DNA of 64,000 bases from Trichococcus pasteurii (GCF_900112935.1 NZ_FONM01000013.1:1-64000); one strand, 5' to 3'; positions 43,276-52,663 are shown, numbered from the stretch's first letter. Numbers and translations: made by a program. The notes: generated from the letters alone by a model not told the origin.

Positions 43276-44232
43276 ATGGATTTGATTGCGCTGCTATCGC
43301 AGGAATCTGTCATCGAAAAGGAACAAAAAAAGCGGCATAAATTTGTGCCCGATCTGCCGGAACTGGAAGGGGAGGCGACTCGGGCGCCAAAGATCAAGGA
43401 GCATCTGTTTTTCGAAAACAAGGATATCTATATCAGCAAACACAACCGCTACGCCGCCTACCCGGAGCACTCGCACCAATTCCTCGAGCTCAACTACATC
43501 GTGAAGGGCGAATGCCGCCAGATTATCAACGGCGTCCCTTACCTGTTGAAGGAAGGCGATATTTTGTTGATGGACACCGGCAGCGAGCATTCCATCGAGG
43601 CGCTCGGCAAGGACGATCTGCTTTTGAACATCCTTTTCAACAACAAGAGCATCTCGATCAACTGGCTGATGAACATGAACCACAACGACAGCATCCTCTA
43701 CAAAATTTTGCTGACTAACAACCCGCTTGACACGAACGCCGCGAACTTCATCCTGTTCCGCAACGAGCAGAACGAACACATCAAGCAGATCATCAACAAC
43801 ATGGCCGATGAATATTTCTTCCCGAAAGTCTTTTCCGGAAAGATCATCAGCAGTTATTTGCCGATCCTGATTTATGAGTTGGCGCGCTCCCTGCCGCACG
43901 AGTACAGCGAAACGTTCAGCAAAAAGGACCCCTTTTACGAGGTCCTCCAACTGATTGATGCCGAGTTCACGACGCTGACCTTGGACGCGGCATCCAAACG
44001 ACTGAACTTCAATAAAAACTACTTGAGCAACATGATCAAAAAGCGCAGCGGCCAGACGTTCACAGAACTGCTGAACGAAAAGCGGCTGCTGAAGGCCAAC
44101 CTGCTGATCGAATCCACCGAAATCCCGATCCAGACGATCCTGACCGAAGTCGGCTTCTCGAACAAGACCTATTTCTATACGTGCTATAAAAACAGATTCC
44201 ACTGTCTGCCATCGGAAGTACGAAAAAAATAA
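43276..44232 (+). CDS. AraC-family regulator, probable rhamnose activator
   Basis: A 318-residue regulator with an N-terminal cupin (YPEHSHQFLELNYIVKG) and a C-terminal AraC domain (AASKRLNFNKNYLSNMIKKRSG and ILTEVGFSNKTYFYTCYKNRF). The ATG at 43276 follows AGGAGGTG at ideal spacing. It diverges from rhaBAD-fucO, the usual position of a RhaR/RhaS-type activator. The closely similar protein at 16250-17248 sits beside GH78. Confidence 0.9.
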   Translation: MDLIALLSQESVIEKEQKKRHKFVPDLPELEGEATRAPKIKEHLFFENKDIYISKHNRYAAYPEHSHQFLELNYIVKGECRQIINGVPYLLKEGDILLMDTGSEHSIEALGKDDLLLNILFNNKSISINWLMNMNHNDSILYKILLTNNPLDTNAANFILFRNEQNEHIKQIINNMADEYFFPKVFSGKIISSYLPILIYELARSLPHEYSETFSKKDPFYEVLQLIDAEFTTLTLDAASKRLNFNKNYLSNMIKKRSGQTFTELLNEKRLLKANLLIESTEIPIQTILTEVGFSNKTYFYTCYKNRFHCLPSEVRKK

Positions 44233-44245
44233 TCTAAGATTGCTG

Positions 44246-44327
44246 GTTGTCCGATTCTTCCCGATTATCGGACAACGCCAAGTGCTAATGCTGCCTGCTT
44301 GTCCGATTCTTCGCACTTATCGGACAA
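44246..44327. repeat. Intergenic palindromic repeat, TTGTCCGAT family (locus 1)
   Basis: Two inverted repeats in a row: GTTGTCCGAT/ATCGGACAAC (44246-44276) and TTGTCCGAT/ATCGGACAA (44299-44327), with 11-base loops. The same core recurs at 56304-56410. They lie in the convergent gap between the rha regulator and galE. Confidence 0.85.
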
Positions 44328-44364
44328 CCGCCAGACGCTCACACCCTCTATTACCGAACTAATT

Positions 44365-44415
44365 GAAAAAGTGAAGGACAGCCCCTAAAAAAATGGGGCT
44401 GTCCTTCACTTTTTC
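44365..44415. terminator. Bidirectional 21-bp terminator between rhaR-like and galE genes
   Basis: A perfect 21-bp stem (GAAAAAGTGAAGGACAGCCCC and its complement) with a nine-base loop; T-runs on both strands. It touches the galE stop codon. Confidence 0.93.
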
Positions 44416-45424
44416 ATTCATATCCGTTTGGATTGTTCTTTTGCCAATTCCAGGAATCGCGGCACATGTCCGCCAATGTCTTCTGGGCGGTCCAACCCAG
44501 TTCTTCTTTTGCTTTCGTCGCATCCGCATAGCAAGTCGCAACATCTCCGGGACGTCTGTCGACGATTACGTAAGGGATCTCGACGCCATTGGCCTCTTCA
44601 AAGTTGTGCACCAAGTCCAGCACGCTGTAGCCGATGCCGGTACCGAGGTTGTAGATGCCGACGCCATTCGACTCCTTGATCTTGTCCAAAGCTTTGATGT
44701 GGCCCAGCGCCAAATCGACGACGTGGATGTAGTCGCGCACGCCTGTGCCATCCGGTGTGTCGTAGTCGTCCCCGAAAACGCTCAAGCGCGGCAATTTCCC
44801 GACCGCCACTTGCGTGATGTACGGCATCAGGTTGTTCGGGATGCCGGTCGGATCTTCGCCGATCAAACCGGATTCGTGGGCACCGATCGGGTTGAAGTAG
44901 CGCAACAAAGCGATACTCCACTCGGAATCGGCGAACGCCACATCCTGAAGGATCTGTTCAATCATGACTTTCGTGTAGCCGTAAGGGTTCGTTGCGCTCG
45001 TCGGCAAGTCCTCCGTCAGCGGTGACACGTTGTTCATGCCGTAGACCGTCGCCGAGGAGCTGAAGACGATCTTCTTCACGCCGTGGCTGCGCATCACATC
45101 GCACAAAACCAAAGAACTCGTGATGTTGTTGTGGTAATATTCGATCGGTTTCGCCACGGATTCGCCCACCGCTTTGTAGCCCGCGAAATGGATGACGGAG
45201 TCGATATCCTCTTTTGAAAAGACTGCGTCCAAGGCTTCGCGGTCCAGAACGTCCACTTCATAGAAAGTCGGTGCTTTGCCGGTGATCGTTTTGATCCGGT
45301 TCAACACTTCCGGTTTGCTGTTGGAGTAATTGTCGACGATGACCACTTCCTGGCCGGCTTTCAATAATTCCACTACGGTATGGCTGCCGATGTAGCCGGC
45401 TCCGCCTGTTACTAATACTGACAT
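44414..45424 (-). CDS. galE: UDP-glucose 4-epimerase
   Basis: A 336-residue extended SDR converting UDP-galactose to UDP-glucose. NAD motif [11 protein letters not shown] at residues 6-16; catalytic serine in FSSSATVYG and Y-x-x-x-K in YGYTKVM. Last gene of galK-galT-galE, 27 bases after galT. Confidence 0.96.
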   Translation of the reverse strand: MSVLVTGGAGYIGSHTVVELLKAGQEVVIVDNYSNSKPEVLNRIKTITGKAPTFYEVDVLDREALDAVFSKEDIDSVIHFAGYKAVGESVAKPIEYYHNNITSSLVLCDVMRSHGVKKIVFSSSATVYGMNNVSPLTEDLPTSATNPYGYTKVMIEQILQDVAFADSEWSIALLRYFNPIGAHESGLIGEDPTGIPNNLMPYITQVAVGKLPRLSVFGDDYDTPDGTGVRDYIHVVDLALGHIKALDKIKESNGVGIYNLGTGIGYSVLDLVHNFEEANGVEIPYVIVDRRPGDVATCYADATKAKEELGWTAQKTLADMCRDSWNWQKNNPNGYE

Positions 45425-45451
45425 ATGATCCCTCCACTTTCATTCAAAAGT

Positions 45452-46957
45452 TCAACGCAACTGTCCGACGAAACGAAGGAACGCTTGCTGGCCTTCAGGG
45501 GTGCGTTTGAACACACCAGCATCCTCCAGCACCCGCAAAAAGGCTTCGCTTACAGCTTCCTGCACCACTTCCGCCGCATCAGCGCCAGTCCGGTCCTTTT
45601 TGTCCACCAAGCCTGCCACCCACTCCTGATGGTAAGGAGCAATCTCAGCTGTTTCTCCGTTAAGATAATTTTCGATTTCAATCAACTCATCCTTCAAACG
45701 CGGAGGCAAAATGGCTAGCCCCATCACTTCGATCAAGCCAATGTTCTCTTTTTTGATGTTCTGCACGTCCGGATGTGGATGGAAAATGCCGTCCGGGAAC
45801 TCCGGCGAAGTCCGGTTGTTCCGCAGAACCAGATCCAGTTCGAATAATCCGTCCTTCATGCGTGCGATTGGCGTGATCGTATTATGCGGAATGCCCTCCG
45901 TGACATGCAGGATTTCGGCCGCTTCATCCGAATAGCCTCGCCATGCATCCAGGATAAAGGTCGCCGCCTCCGCCAATTCATGGGCATCCTTACCGGCAAG
46001 CCGGATGACGGACATCGGCCACTTGACGATGCCTGCCTGAATCGAAGCGAATCGGTTCATTTCAAATGGCCGTTCGACCGGTGCTTCTGCCATCGCGAAG
46101 GTATGCCGGCCGCCTTGATAATGGTCATGCGACAAGATCGAGCCACCGACAATCGGCAGGTCCGCATTCGATCCGACGAAATAGTGCGGGAATTGCGTGA
46201 TGATCCCAAGCAGCTTCTCGAAAGTATGCTTGTCCAATTTCATCGGCTTGTGCTCCTCGGCCAAAAAGATGCAGTGTTCCTCATAGTAAGCATAAGGCGA
46301 ATATTGCAGACCCCACTTTTCGCCGTTTAATGGCATCCTGACGATGCGGTGGTTGGCACGGGCCGGATGGTCGATGCGCCCGGCGTAGCCTTCATTTTCC
46401 ATGCAGAGTTGGCAAGCTGGATAAGCGGAAGCAGGCACGTTTTTCGCCAATGCGATCTGCTTCGGATCCTTCTCCGGTTTGGATAGGTTGATCGTGATCT
46501 CCAGCTCACCGTAATCGGTCCGGTGCTGAAACGCGATGTTTTTGGCGATGCTGCGGGTTTTGATGTAATCATTGTTCTGGCTGAGCTCGTAGAAATAGTC
46601 AGTTGCGGTTTCCGGATTTTCTGCATAGACTTCCCAGAAATGCTTGTTGATGACGGAAGGCATCGGCGTGATCAAAGACATGATCTGCGCCTCCAGCGTC
46701 TCCCTCGTGTATTGGTAGTCCTCGATTTTTCCGTTTGCGACCGCCCAATCCACCAAGCGATCCAGCAGATCCAAACGATCCGGCAAACTTTGCGACGGCA
46801 CAAGTTGCGTATCCAAGTCTTCCTTTCCGATCATGGCCAACAGCAGATTCCGCAGCGCAATCCTGTCCATCGCATCCGTTTCGCCGTTTACGATGCCCGT
46901 TTCCACGAAATCGACAACAGCTTGGTCGATCGCATACTCTGTCTCATTTATCGTCAT
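45452..46957 (-). CDS. galT: UDP-glucose-hexose-1-phosphate uridylyltransferase, class 2
   Basis: A 501-residue Firmicutes-type GalT that swaps UMP between UDP-glucose and galactose-1-phosphate. Recognisable: QLCMENEGYAGRIDHPARANHR, GEKWGLQYSPYAYYEEHCI, and VGGSILSHDHYQGGRHTFAM with the catalytic histidines. It begins 12 bases after galK and is followed by galE. Confidence 0.95.
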   Translation of the reverse strand: MTINETEYAIDQAVVDFVETGIVNGETDAMDRIALRNLLLAMIGKEDLDTQLVPSQSLPDRLDLLDRLVDWAVANGKIEDYQYTRETLEAQIMSLITPMPSVINKHFWEVYAENPETATDYFYELSQNNDYIKTRSIAKNIAFQHRTDYGELEITINLSKPEKDPKQIALAKNVPASAYPACQLCMENEGYAGRIDHPARANHRIVRMPLNGEKWGLQYSPYAYYEEHCIFLAEEHKPMKLDKHTFEKLLGIITQFPHYFVGSNADLPIVGGSILSHDHYQGGRHTFAMAEAPVERPFEMNRFASIQAGIVKWPMSVIRLAGKDAHELAEAATFILDAWRGYSDEAAEILHVTEGIPHNTITPIARMKDGLFELDLVLRNNRTSPEFPDGIFHPHPDVQNIKKENIGLIEVMGLAILPPRLKDELIEIENYLNGETAEIAPYHQEWVAGLVDKKDRTGADAAEVVQEAVSEAFLRVLEDAGVFKRTPEGQQAFLRFVGQLR

Positions 46958-46969
46958 GCCAACCGCTCC

Positions 46970-48133
46970 TTATAACCGTTTTGCGCCATCGCTGATTTCG
47001 GCGATGTAGAATTCTGCCGGATAACCGATCGCTGCTTCATAGGTTTTACCGACATTTTCGATGAAAGCCGGGATTGCTTCTTTTTGGACAATGGCGATTG
47101 CACAGCCGCCAAATCCTGCTCCGGTCATGCGCGCTCCCAATACACCAGGTTGATCCCATGCGGCTTGAACCAATGTGTCCAATTCGATGCCGGTCACTTC
47201 GTAGTCGTCCCGCAAAGAAATATGCGATTGGTTCATCAACTGGCCGAATGCTTCTAATTCGCCTGCCTGCAAGGCTGCTTTGGCTTTCAAGGTGCGTTGG
47301 TTTTCTGTAACGGCATGACGCGCGCGGCGGTACAGGACGTCACTCTCCAGAACCTCTTTTGATTTTTCGAACGTTTCTTCATCGAGTTCGCCCAGGCTGC
47401 CGACCGAGACGACCGTCTGCAGCTTCGCCAACGCTTCTTCGCATTCGCTGCGGCGTTCGTTGTACTTGGAGTCGACCAATTCGCGGCGTTTTTTCGTATT
47501 CATAATGACGATAGCATGATTGCCCAATTCCACGGGAACCATTTCATATTCAAGTGTGTTGCAGTCCAGCAAAATCGCTTTGTTCTCCTCGCCCATCCCT
47601 ACAGCGAACTGATCCATGATGCCGCTGTTGACGCCGATGAACTCGTTCTCCACGCGCTTGCCGGTTTTGATGAGCTCCAACCGATCCGCATTCAGGTCGA
47701 ACAGGTTATCCAGAACAACGCCCATCAACAGCTCGAGGGATGCGGATGAGGACAGACCCGAGCCATTCGGGATATTTCCGAAGATGACCATATCCATGCC
47801 TTCCGGGATGGCGTGACCGGCTTCCTTCAGATAACGCAGCATGCCTTTCGGGTAGTTCGCCCAGCTGTCGGCTTTTTTGTGATCAAGATCGGCCAGGTCG
47901 AAGCTGATGACGCCGGCTTCCGGGAAGTTTTCCGAGTAGAGGCGGACTTGCTTGAGATCATTTTTTGCCGCAATAGCGAAAGTTCCCAATGTAATGGCGC
48001 AAGGAAAAACATTTCCGCCGTTGTAATCCGTGTGCTCGCCGATCAGATTGATCCGTCCCGGTGCGAAAAATGCTGTGTAATCCCCTTTGCCGAATAATTC
48101 CTCAAATTTTTGCTTCAATCCTGTCAATTCCAT
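46970..48133 (-). CDS. galK: Galactokinase
   Basis: A 387-residue GHMP kinase phosphorylating alpha-D-galactose at C1. Galactokinase signature GRINLIGEHTDYNGG near residue 30, ATP motif GSGLSSSASLELLMG, and GAGFGGCAIAIV near the C-terminus. AAGGAG is nine bases before the ATG at 48133; an ATG two codons upstream is too close to it. First gene of the Leloir operon. Confidence 0.95.
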   Translation of the reverse strand: MELTGLKQKFEELFGKGDYTAFFAPGRINLIGEHTDYNGGNVFPCAITLGTFAIAAKNDLKQVRLYSENFPEAGVISFDLADLDHKKADSWANYPKGMLRYLKEAGHAIPEGMDMVIFGNIPNGSGLSSSASLELLMGVVLDNLFDLNADRLELIKTGKRVENEFIGVNSGIMDQFAVGMGEENKAILLDCNTLEYEMVPVELGNHAIVIMNTKKRRELVDSKYNERRSECEEALAKLQTVVSVGSLGELDEETFEKSKEVLESDVLYRRARHAVTENQRTLKAKAALQAGELEAFGQLMNQSHISLRDDYEVTGIELDTLVQAAWDQPGVLGARMTGAGFGGCAIAIVQKEAIPAFIENVGKTYEAAIGYPAEFYIAEISDGAKRL

Positions 48134-48240
48134 CTTCATCCGCTCCTTTTTGTTTTTGATAAATGTTTACTTGTTATTTTTACTAAATATTAACTAAATG
48201 AATTATAACCCCACAACAAAGAAGTGTCAAGCGAATTTAT
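48134..48240 (-). promoter_or_regulatory. gal operon promoter and AT-rich operator region
   Basis: On the minus strand TTGACA (48225-48230) and TATAAT (48202-48207) have an exact 17-base spacer, a consensus sigma-A promoter. Downstream lie TTTAGTTAAT, TTTAGTAAAA and AAGTAAACATTTATC, the last resembling a GalR/cre-type half-palindrome, where a LacI-family repressor could bind the leader. Confidence 0.75.
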
Positions 48241-48286
48241 AACGCTTTCATTCCAGGTGATCAGCCCGATGTGAGAGTGTGACAAC

Positions 48287-48314
48287 AAATAAAGCCGCCT
48301 CGCAAGGAGACGGC
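48287..48314 (-). terminator. Terminator after the truncated gene end
   Basis: On the minus strand GCCGTCTC pairs with GAGGCGGC around CTTGC, followed by TTTATTTG. Confidence 0.72.
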
Positions 48315-48345
48315 CTATCTTCACTTCTCTTAAATTGGATAATTC

Positions 48346-48438
48346 TTATCGCAAACCCATGTAGGTGTTGTAAAAACTCACGAACAGCAGCAACAGGACC
48401 AAGACCTGGAAGATGATCGAGACGCTTTTGTTCGACAA
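48346..48438 (-). pseudogene. C-terminal fragment of a membrane protein, cut by IS1182 remnant
   Basis: About thirty codons ending in TAA: a short polar start (SNKSVS), one strongly hydrophobic segment (IIFQVLVLLLLFVSFY) and the end NTYMGLR. The only start is a TTG without a ribosome binding site, and the frame closes where IS1182-like sequence begins on the other strand. Followed by a terminator. I read it as the 3' end of a gene truncated by the insertion; a free-standing small membrane peptide is the alternative. Confidence 0.5.
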
Positions 48439-48448
48439 TTTCTGATTT

Positions 48449-49143
48449 TAAGCGTTCCTCCGTTAACAGGGTGCCCCGCCCCCCGCCTACCATCCGCCAA
48501 TGATGAAGATCACCCTGTGTGTTTACACGAAATCAGCGTTTTCGGGAAGAAAAATCGAAGGATTACTCCAGGACAGAGTAAGGATGAGGCTATTTTCATC
48601 GACGGGACAAATATTTAAGCTACCACAAATCGATTCACATTTGTTTGGCGCAAGTCTATTGAGAAGTATAGCTCTGCCATCAGTGACAAGTCCAACCACG
48701 GCTTCTGGAGAAAGAGATCATCCCAAGGATAGAACGGGATCGTCGGGAGGAACTTTCGGAAGCTGAACTTCTTCAGGTAGCTGAACAATTGGACTAGAAT
48801 ATTGTAGCGGTCGATCAAGAGATATCAACGCCGGAGGCAGGTAGTGAAAAAAGCAACTTCGATCCCGACGAACAATCCTAAAGCAGTACCGCAAACTGAT
48901 CCTGGATATGGCAAAGTGGAAACAGAAATATTAGCGTGTTATGACGATTTTCGGAGAAAGATACAGCTATTCCAAGACGGATCAGGATGCCACATTCATG
49001 CGGATGAAAGACGATTATATGAAGAACCGCTAGTTCAAGGCTTACTACGATGTGCAGCTAGCTACAGAAGGTCAATATGCATTGGTTTACGATATTTTCC
49101 CAAACCTGATATTGGATGAAAAGACTAGTGTGATCTACGGATA
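48449..49143 (+). pseudogene. IS1182-family transposase remnant
   Basis: Translation in shifting frames recovers the family in order: PPAYHPPMMKITLCVYT, FSGRKIEGLLQDRVRM, an internal deletion, DEAIFIDGTN, NRFTFVWRKSIEKYSSA, EIIPRIERDRREELSEAE, GERYSYSKTDQDATFMRMK and YDVQLATEGQYALVYDIFPN. Several stops and at least three frameshifts separate these pieces, so the gene is dead. No intact inverted ends were found. It marks an old insertion between the gal operon and the ABC-3C system. Confidence 0.82.
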
Positions 49144-49309
49144 AAAAAAAGATCAACACAGAATAAGCGTTCGGATTCCTGAAGGCTAATTTGTGCTAAA
49201 CTCGATCCTCGTTCAGAGGAAAGGAAAAGGTGCGCAATAACTTTGGATTTGCGCTCATGGCAGTGAACATTCATTCACTTCAGCGAGTTATGTAGTAACC
49301 TCTTCTATT
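49144..49309. other. Spacer between IS1182 remnant and ABC-3C operon
   Basis: About 166 bases with nothing I recognise; no clear terminator for the ABC-3C operon is seen. Confidence 0.5.
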
Positions 49310-51199
49310 CTAGATGTTGTCAATCAAGCCTGAAGTTCCATCTGACAAAAACTCTTTAATTAGATGTTTTTCAGGTAAAAAGTCAGGATATCCATTATTT
49401 ATTACTATAACTTGGATTTCTTCAGACATATTTTTATCCAATTCTATGAAGTAATGGATAATAGCTTCAAAAATCTCTTCGTCTTGGAACTCAGATGATT
49501 TAGCAGACACCCCCAAATTCTTACTTGGTGTATCAATCATTAATAGATTTAGGTGATTGGCATTAAAACATTGTTTTGATGCTTCTTCTAGAATTGTTAG
49601 ATAATAAGCAACTGTTAAGAGAGTCACCGCACCCAAACTCCCTAAATCATTATACTTTCTTCCTCGAACATACGGCAGGTACTGTTTGGGATCAATGTAC
49701 GCGTTTGATAATTTGGGAAATTGAAATTTTTCCAGAATTTCAGTGAATTTTTCATTCAATGACTCAAAAACTTTTTTCTTCTCATTGATTTCCTTTTTAC
49801 TATCTATTTGATCTTTTAAGTCTTCTAGTTCATTCATTTTATCTTTTAACACCAAGCTCAATCTATTAAGCTCTTTAATAAATCGAAGGCTGTTATCAAG
49901 CTCATCGTTCTCGCTATAGAGTTTACCCAACGACAAGTTAATGAAACTAATTTCTTCAAAATACGGATTGACATAGGAATCGGTTAATTCATCAAGTAGC
50001 CTTTCATCCTTCGCAATATCTTTAGAAAGAAAATTATTTTTTTTAATGAGATCCTCACGAAGTGTCATAGACTGTGAAATATGCTTTTCAAGTTCATTTT
50101 GCTTTGTACTTATACTTCTTCTTTCGCTTTTTAGAACTAAGATTTGCTCTGCCAAATTCTCCATTGAATTTGCACAAAGTGAACAACCTGCGGAATCCTT
50201 ATGTTTAGAAATTGGTTGAAGACAATTTGGGCACAATTTGAAGTCATACTTATTAATCTCACGAACACCCATTATAGCCGCATCGATTTTCTCAAGATCA
50301 TTTGAGTATTGATTAGATAAAGTAATTAGTTTTTGAATATATTGTTCCTGATCAGCCATTTCAGAAAGAAGATTGTTTCTCTGTTCTCTTTTTTTTATAA
50401 CACCTTCACTTAACTCTTGTGTCAAGGAGTTCGATGACTCTTTTCTGATTTTGTCCTTTTTTTGATTAAGTAGCTCCGTAAACTCATCAATTTGAATACT
50501 GATTTCCATTTTTCTTTTATTTACTGATTCAAAATTCTCAACTTGAGAATGTTTCAAGAAGTCTTGAATGCCTTTTAGTTTAATTGTTTCATTTTTAAAC
50601 TCTTCTTGTTTAAGATTTAATTGACTCTTTAGTTCACCAATGAGTTGATCATAGAAATTAAAGATTATCTCAAACGTAGCTTTTTGCTTATTATAAACAG
50701 CCCAGTTTTTTTCCGATAAGATATCCTCATTATCAATTTCTGTTTGTTTCAAATAGGAGTATTTAAATAAATCACGGAAACTAAAGTTTTGGTTAGAAAC
50801 CTTTACCCCATCAAGACCCAGTTTTGACAAAAGAAAAGCAGATAGGGTTTTCTCATATTCTTTACTATTGGGTAGAAAAGTTCCCAAAATTTCAAAACTA
50901 TTATTTTCTTCATTAAAAAGTTCAACCAAAATTGGTAGTTCAAATTTAAATAATGTTCTTTTAATTCTATAAAGATTATCCTTTATCATAAATTCTAGTT
51001 CAACATCTGTGCACTTTGTCCCTACCTCTATATATGACTTATGTGATTTAGCTCCAAACGCATAGTCTATGAGTTCAAAGATTGTTGTTTTACCAGTTGA
51101 TGTTGGGCCAGATATAAAGTTTAGACCTTTAATAAAATTAACTTCATAGTTTTTTTCGAATCCTACCAACCTGAATGTCTTCAAAAATAGATTCACCAT
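49310..51199 (-). CDS. ABC-3C / Lamassu-like SMC-type ATPase with zinc hook
   Basis: A 629-residue ATPase resembling Rad50/SMC proteins and the ATPase of ABC three-component (ABC-3C, Lamassu/Ddm-like) conflict systems. Walker A is GPTSTGKT at residues 31-38. Long charged helices suggest two coiled-coil arms (roughly 180-310 and 345-515) joined by a cysteine hook (CPNCLQPI...CSLC, about 319-343). A degenerate signature lies in LGSLGAVTLLT, and Walker B is LLMIDTPSKNLG (about 551-563). The ATG at 51199 overlaps the preceding stop by one base (TAATG) with AGGGGG upstream. It would sense unusual DNA ends or replication structures and license the nuclease. Confidence 0.82.
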   Translation of the reverse strand: MVNLFLKTFRLVGFEKNYEVNFIKGLNFISGPTSTGKTTIFELIDYAFGAKSHKSYIEVGTKCTDVELEFMIKDNLYRIKRTLFKFELPILVELFNEENNSFEILGTFLPNSKEYEKTLSAFLLSKLGLDGVKVSNQNFSFRDLFKYSYLKQTEIDNEDILSEKNWAVYNKQKATFEIIFNFYDQLIGELKSQLNLKQEEFKNETIKLKGIQDFLKHSQVENFESVNKRKMEISIQIDEFTELLNQKKDKIRKESSNSLTQELSEGVIKKREQRNNLLSEMADQEQYIQKLITLSNQYSNDLEKIDAAIMGVREINKYDFKLCPNCLQPISKHKDSAGCSLCANSMENLAEQILVLKSERRSISTKQNELEKHISQSMTLREDLIKKNNFLSKDIAKDERLLDELTDSYVNPYFEEISFINLSLGKLYSENDELDNSLRFIKELNRLSLVLKDKMNELEDLKDQIDSKKEINEKKKVFESLNEKFTEILEKFQFPKLSNAYIDPKQYLPYVRGRKYNDLGSLGAVTLLTVAYYLTILEEASKQCFNANHLNLLMIDTPSKNLGVSAKSSEFQDEEIFEAIIHYFIELDKNMSEEIQVIVINNGYPDFLPEKHLIKEFLSDGTSGLIDNI

Positions 51200-51660
51200 T
51201 ATAGCCCCCTGCAACTTATAAGGATATGATTGATTTTTTCATTAATTGCTTTACTTGATAATTTACATATATTTCTTGATACATACTCTGAAGTTTTAAC
51301 TAAATTCTTAATGTATGTATTTGACATATTATTGATAAACTCCATACCAATACTTGTTGAAGCGTATCTTCGAGTTTCCGAATCATATTTGATAAAAACA
51401 CGTGCTTGTGCATCTGCAAGTACTGCATCATATAATTTATGATTTGGTTTCCAATGAAAATATGAGTATTTCGTATCAAAATCGATACTATCTGTGATAC
51501 TTAAAAGTTCTGGATATTTCAGAAAAAAATCATACATAACAAGCCTTTCTTGAGAAGTGTTTTTTTTATGGTTCTCACCAAGATAGTCTAAAAATGTGAC
51601 AATCCTTATAAGAGTAAGTAAATACTCTTTATAAGTAACACCATTAATTATTTCATTCAT
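51199..51660 (-). CDS. ABC-3C middle component-like protein
   Basis: A 153-residue helical protein between nuclease and ATPase genes, the position of the middle component in ABC-3C systems (LmuC/DdmB in related loci). It contains RIVTFLDYLGENHKKNTSQE, then RLVMYDFFLKYPELLSI, the 'DYL ... ERL..D..LKYP' pattern I associate with that family. No catalytic motif is seen; it probably bridges effector and ATPase. It starts two bases after the nuclease stop. Confidence 0.68.
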   Translation of the reverse strand: MNEIINGVTYKEYLLTLIRIVTFLDYLGENHKKNTSQERLVMYDFFLKYPELLSITDSIDFDTKYSYFHWKPNHKLYDAVLADAQARVFIKYDSETRRYASTSIGMEFINNMSNTYIKNLVKTSEYVSRNICKLSSKAINEKINHILISCRGL

Positions 51661-51662
51661 GA

Positions 51663-52613
51663 TTACTCACCCATGTATTCTGTTAGTTTTTTAAGATAAT
51701 CAGTCACCCAACCGATTCTCTTGTCATTAGCAAGCTGATGAAGTATTCCTTTTTTAGCAACTAGATTGTATTCAGCTGATGACTGAAGTGTCGTTGAATC
51801 AAGATCCTCTATCCTCAAGTAAGCTTGATTTAGCAAATTTTGCCCAGCATCATTCGACTTATGCAGATTAAATTGGGTTCTCCAAAGAGAATAAATACGA
51901 GTCTTCAAATTATTATATATTTTGAGCCCTTCAACTTCATCTTTGCTTAAGCTTTCTTGCTTAGAAATTTCAGCATTAAAGAAATCAATCTTATACTCAT
52001 TTACTTCAACAATATTGGCACTTTCCAACATTTTCACAAAAATAAAATCGTTATATTCTTCTTCAATCCCATCAACATCAGCATAAATAATTGCATCAAA
52101 AACCCGCTGTTTTGATTTATTTAATTCTGCTAGTATTAAATCCAATTTATTTCTTGTATCATCATCAAATTCACGTGCATAAATGTCATAGCATTTCAAT
52201 TGATGAATAAGATATGAGCCATCGCATAATTCAATTTTGATACCCGTTTCTTCACTTTTTTCATTCTTCCATTTCGACCACCACAAAAGATCTTTTTGAT
52301 CCAGTATGCTAGGCAAGCATAACAGCCATTCAGCGATATCGTAGTTAGACGTTACCGTTTCGAAAGACTCTTTAATTTGTTGTCTTTGACTGGCCCCAAG
52401 ACTATCAAGGAAAAACTTACATTGATAGACTTTATCTGGGGATGGTATTTCTCCAACAAGAACATCAATACCCCCATCACCTTTAGAAACTTTTACAGAT
52501 TTAGTGGTAGATCCATACATTGACTGAAAAAGATTGGTACAGATTCTTTCAAAAATTTCTCTAGCACCAGCAATACCATGAATGTCAACTAAATACTCAA
52601 ACCCACGTTCCAT
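51663..52613 (-). CDS. ABC-3C effector: PD-(D/E)XK nuclease with C-terminal partner domain
   Basis: A 316-residue protein. The N-terminal part is a Mrr/Cap4-like restriction-endonuclease fold: a helix with FERICTNLF, then GDGGID50 and the Q64-C-K66 motif (VYQCKFF). The C-terminal part (about 150-316) is helical and ends HQLANDKRIGWVTDYLKKLTEYM, consistent with the domain that joins effectors to ABC-3C partners. GAGGGG lies upstream of the ATG. First gene of the operon, so the order effector-middle-ATPase matches Ddm/Lamassu loci. DNA cleavage on activation is inferred from the motifs. Confidence 0.78.
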   Translation of the reverse strand: MERGFEYLVDIHGIAGAREIFERICTNLFQSMYGSTTKSVKVSKGDGGIDVLVGEIPSPDKVYQCKFFLDSLGASQRQQIKESFETVTSNYDIAEWLLCLPSILDQKDLLWWSKWKNEKSEETGIKIELCDGSYLIHQLKCYDIYAREFDDDTRNKLDLILAELNKSKQRVFDAIIYADVDGIEEEYNDFIFVKMLESANIVEVNEYKIDFFNAEISKQESLSKDEVEGLKIYNNLKTRIYSLWRTQFNLHKSNDAGQNLLNQAYLRIEDLDSTTLQSSAEYNLVAKKGILHQLANDKRIGWVTDYLKKLTEYMGE

Positions 52614-52663
52614 TTGAACCCCTCATTATTCCATAGCCTTGATAAGCTTTTTTTAGTATCATC

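Noticed and set aside
48248-48493. 81-codon minus-strand frame overlapping the IS1182 start
   Set aside because: Its first half is antisense to recognisable IS1182 coding sequence and its second half crosses the truncated gene and terminator in another frame.
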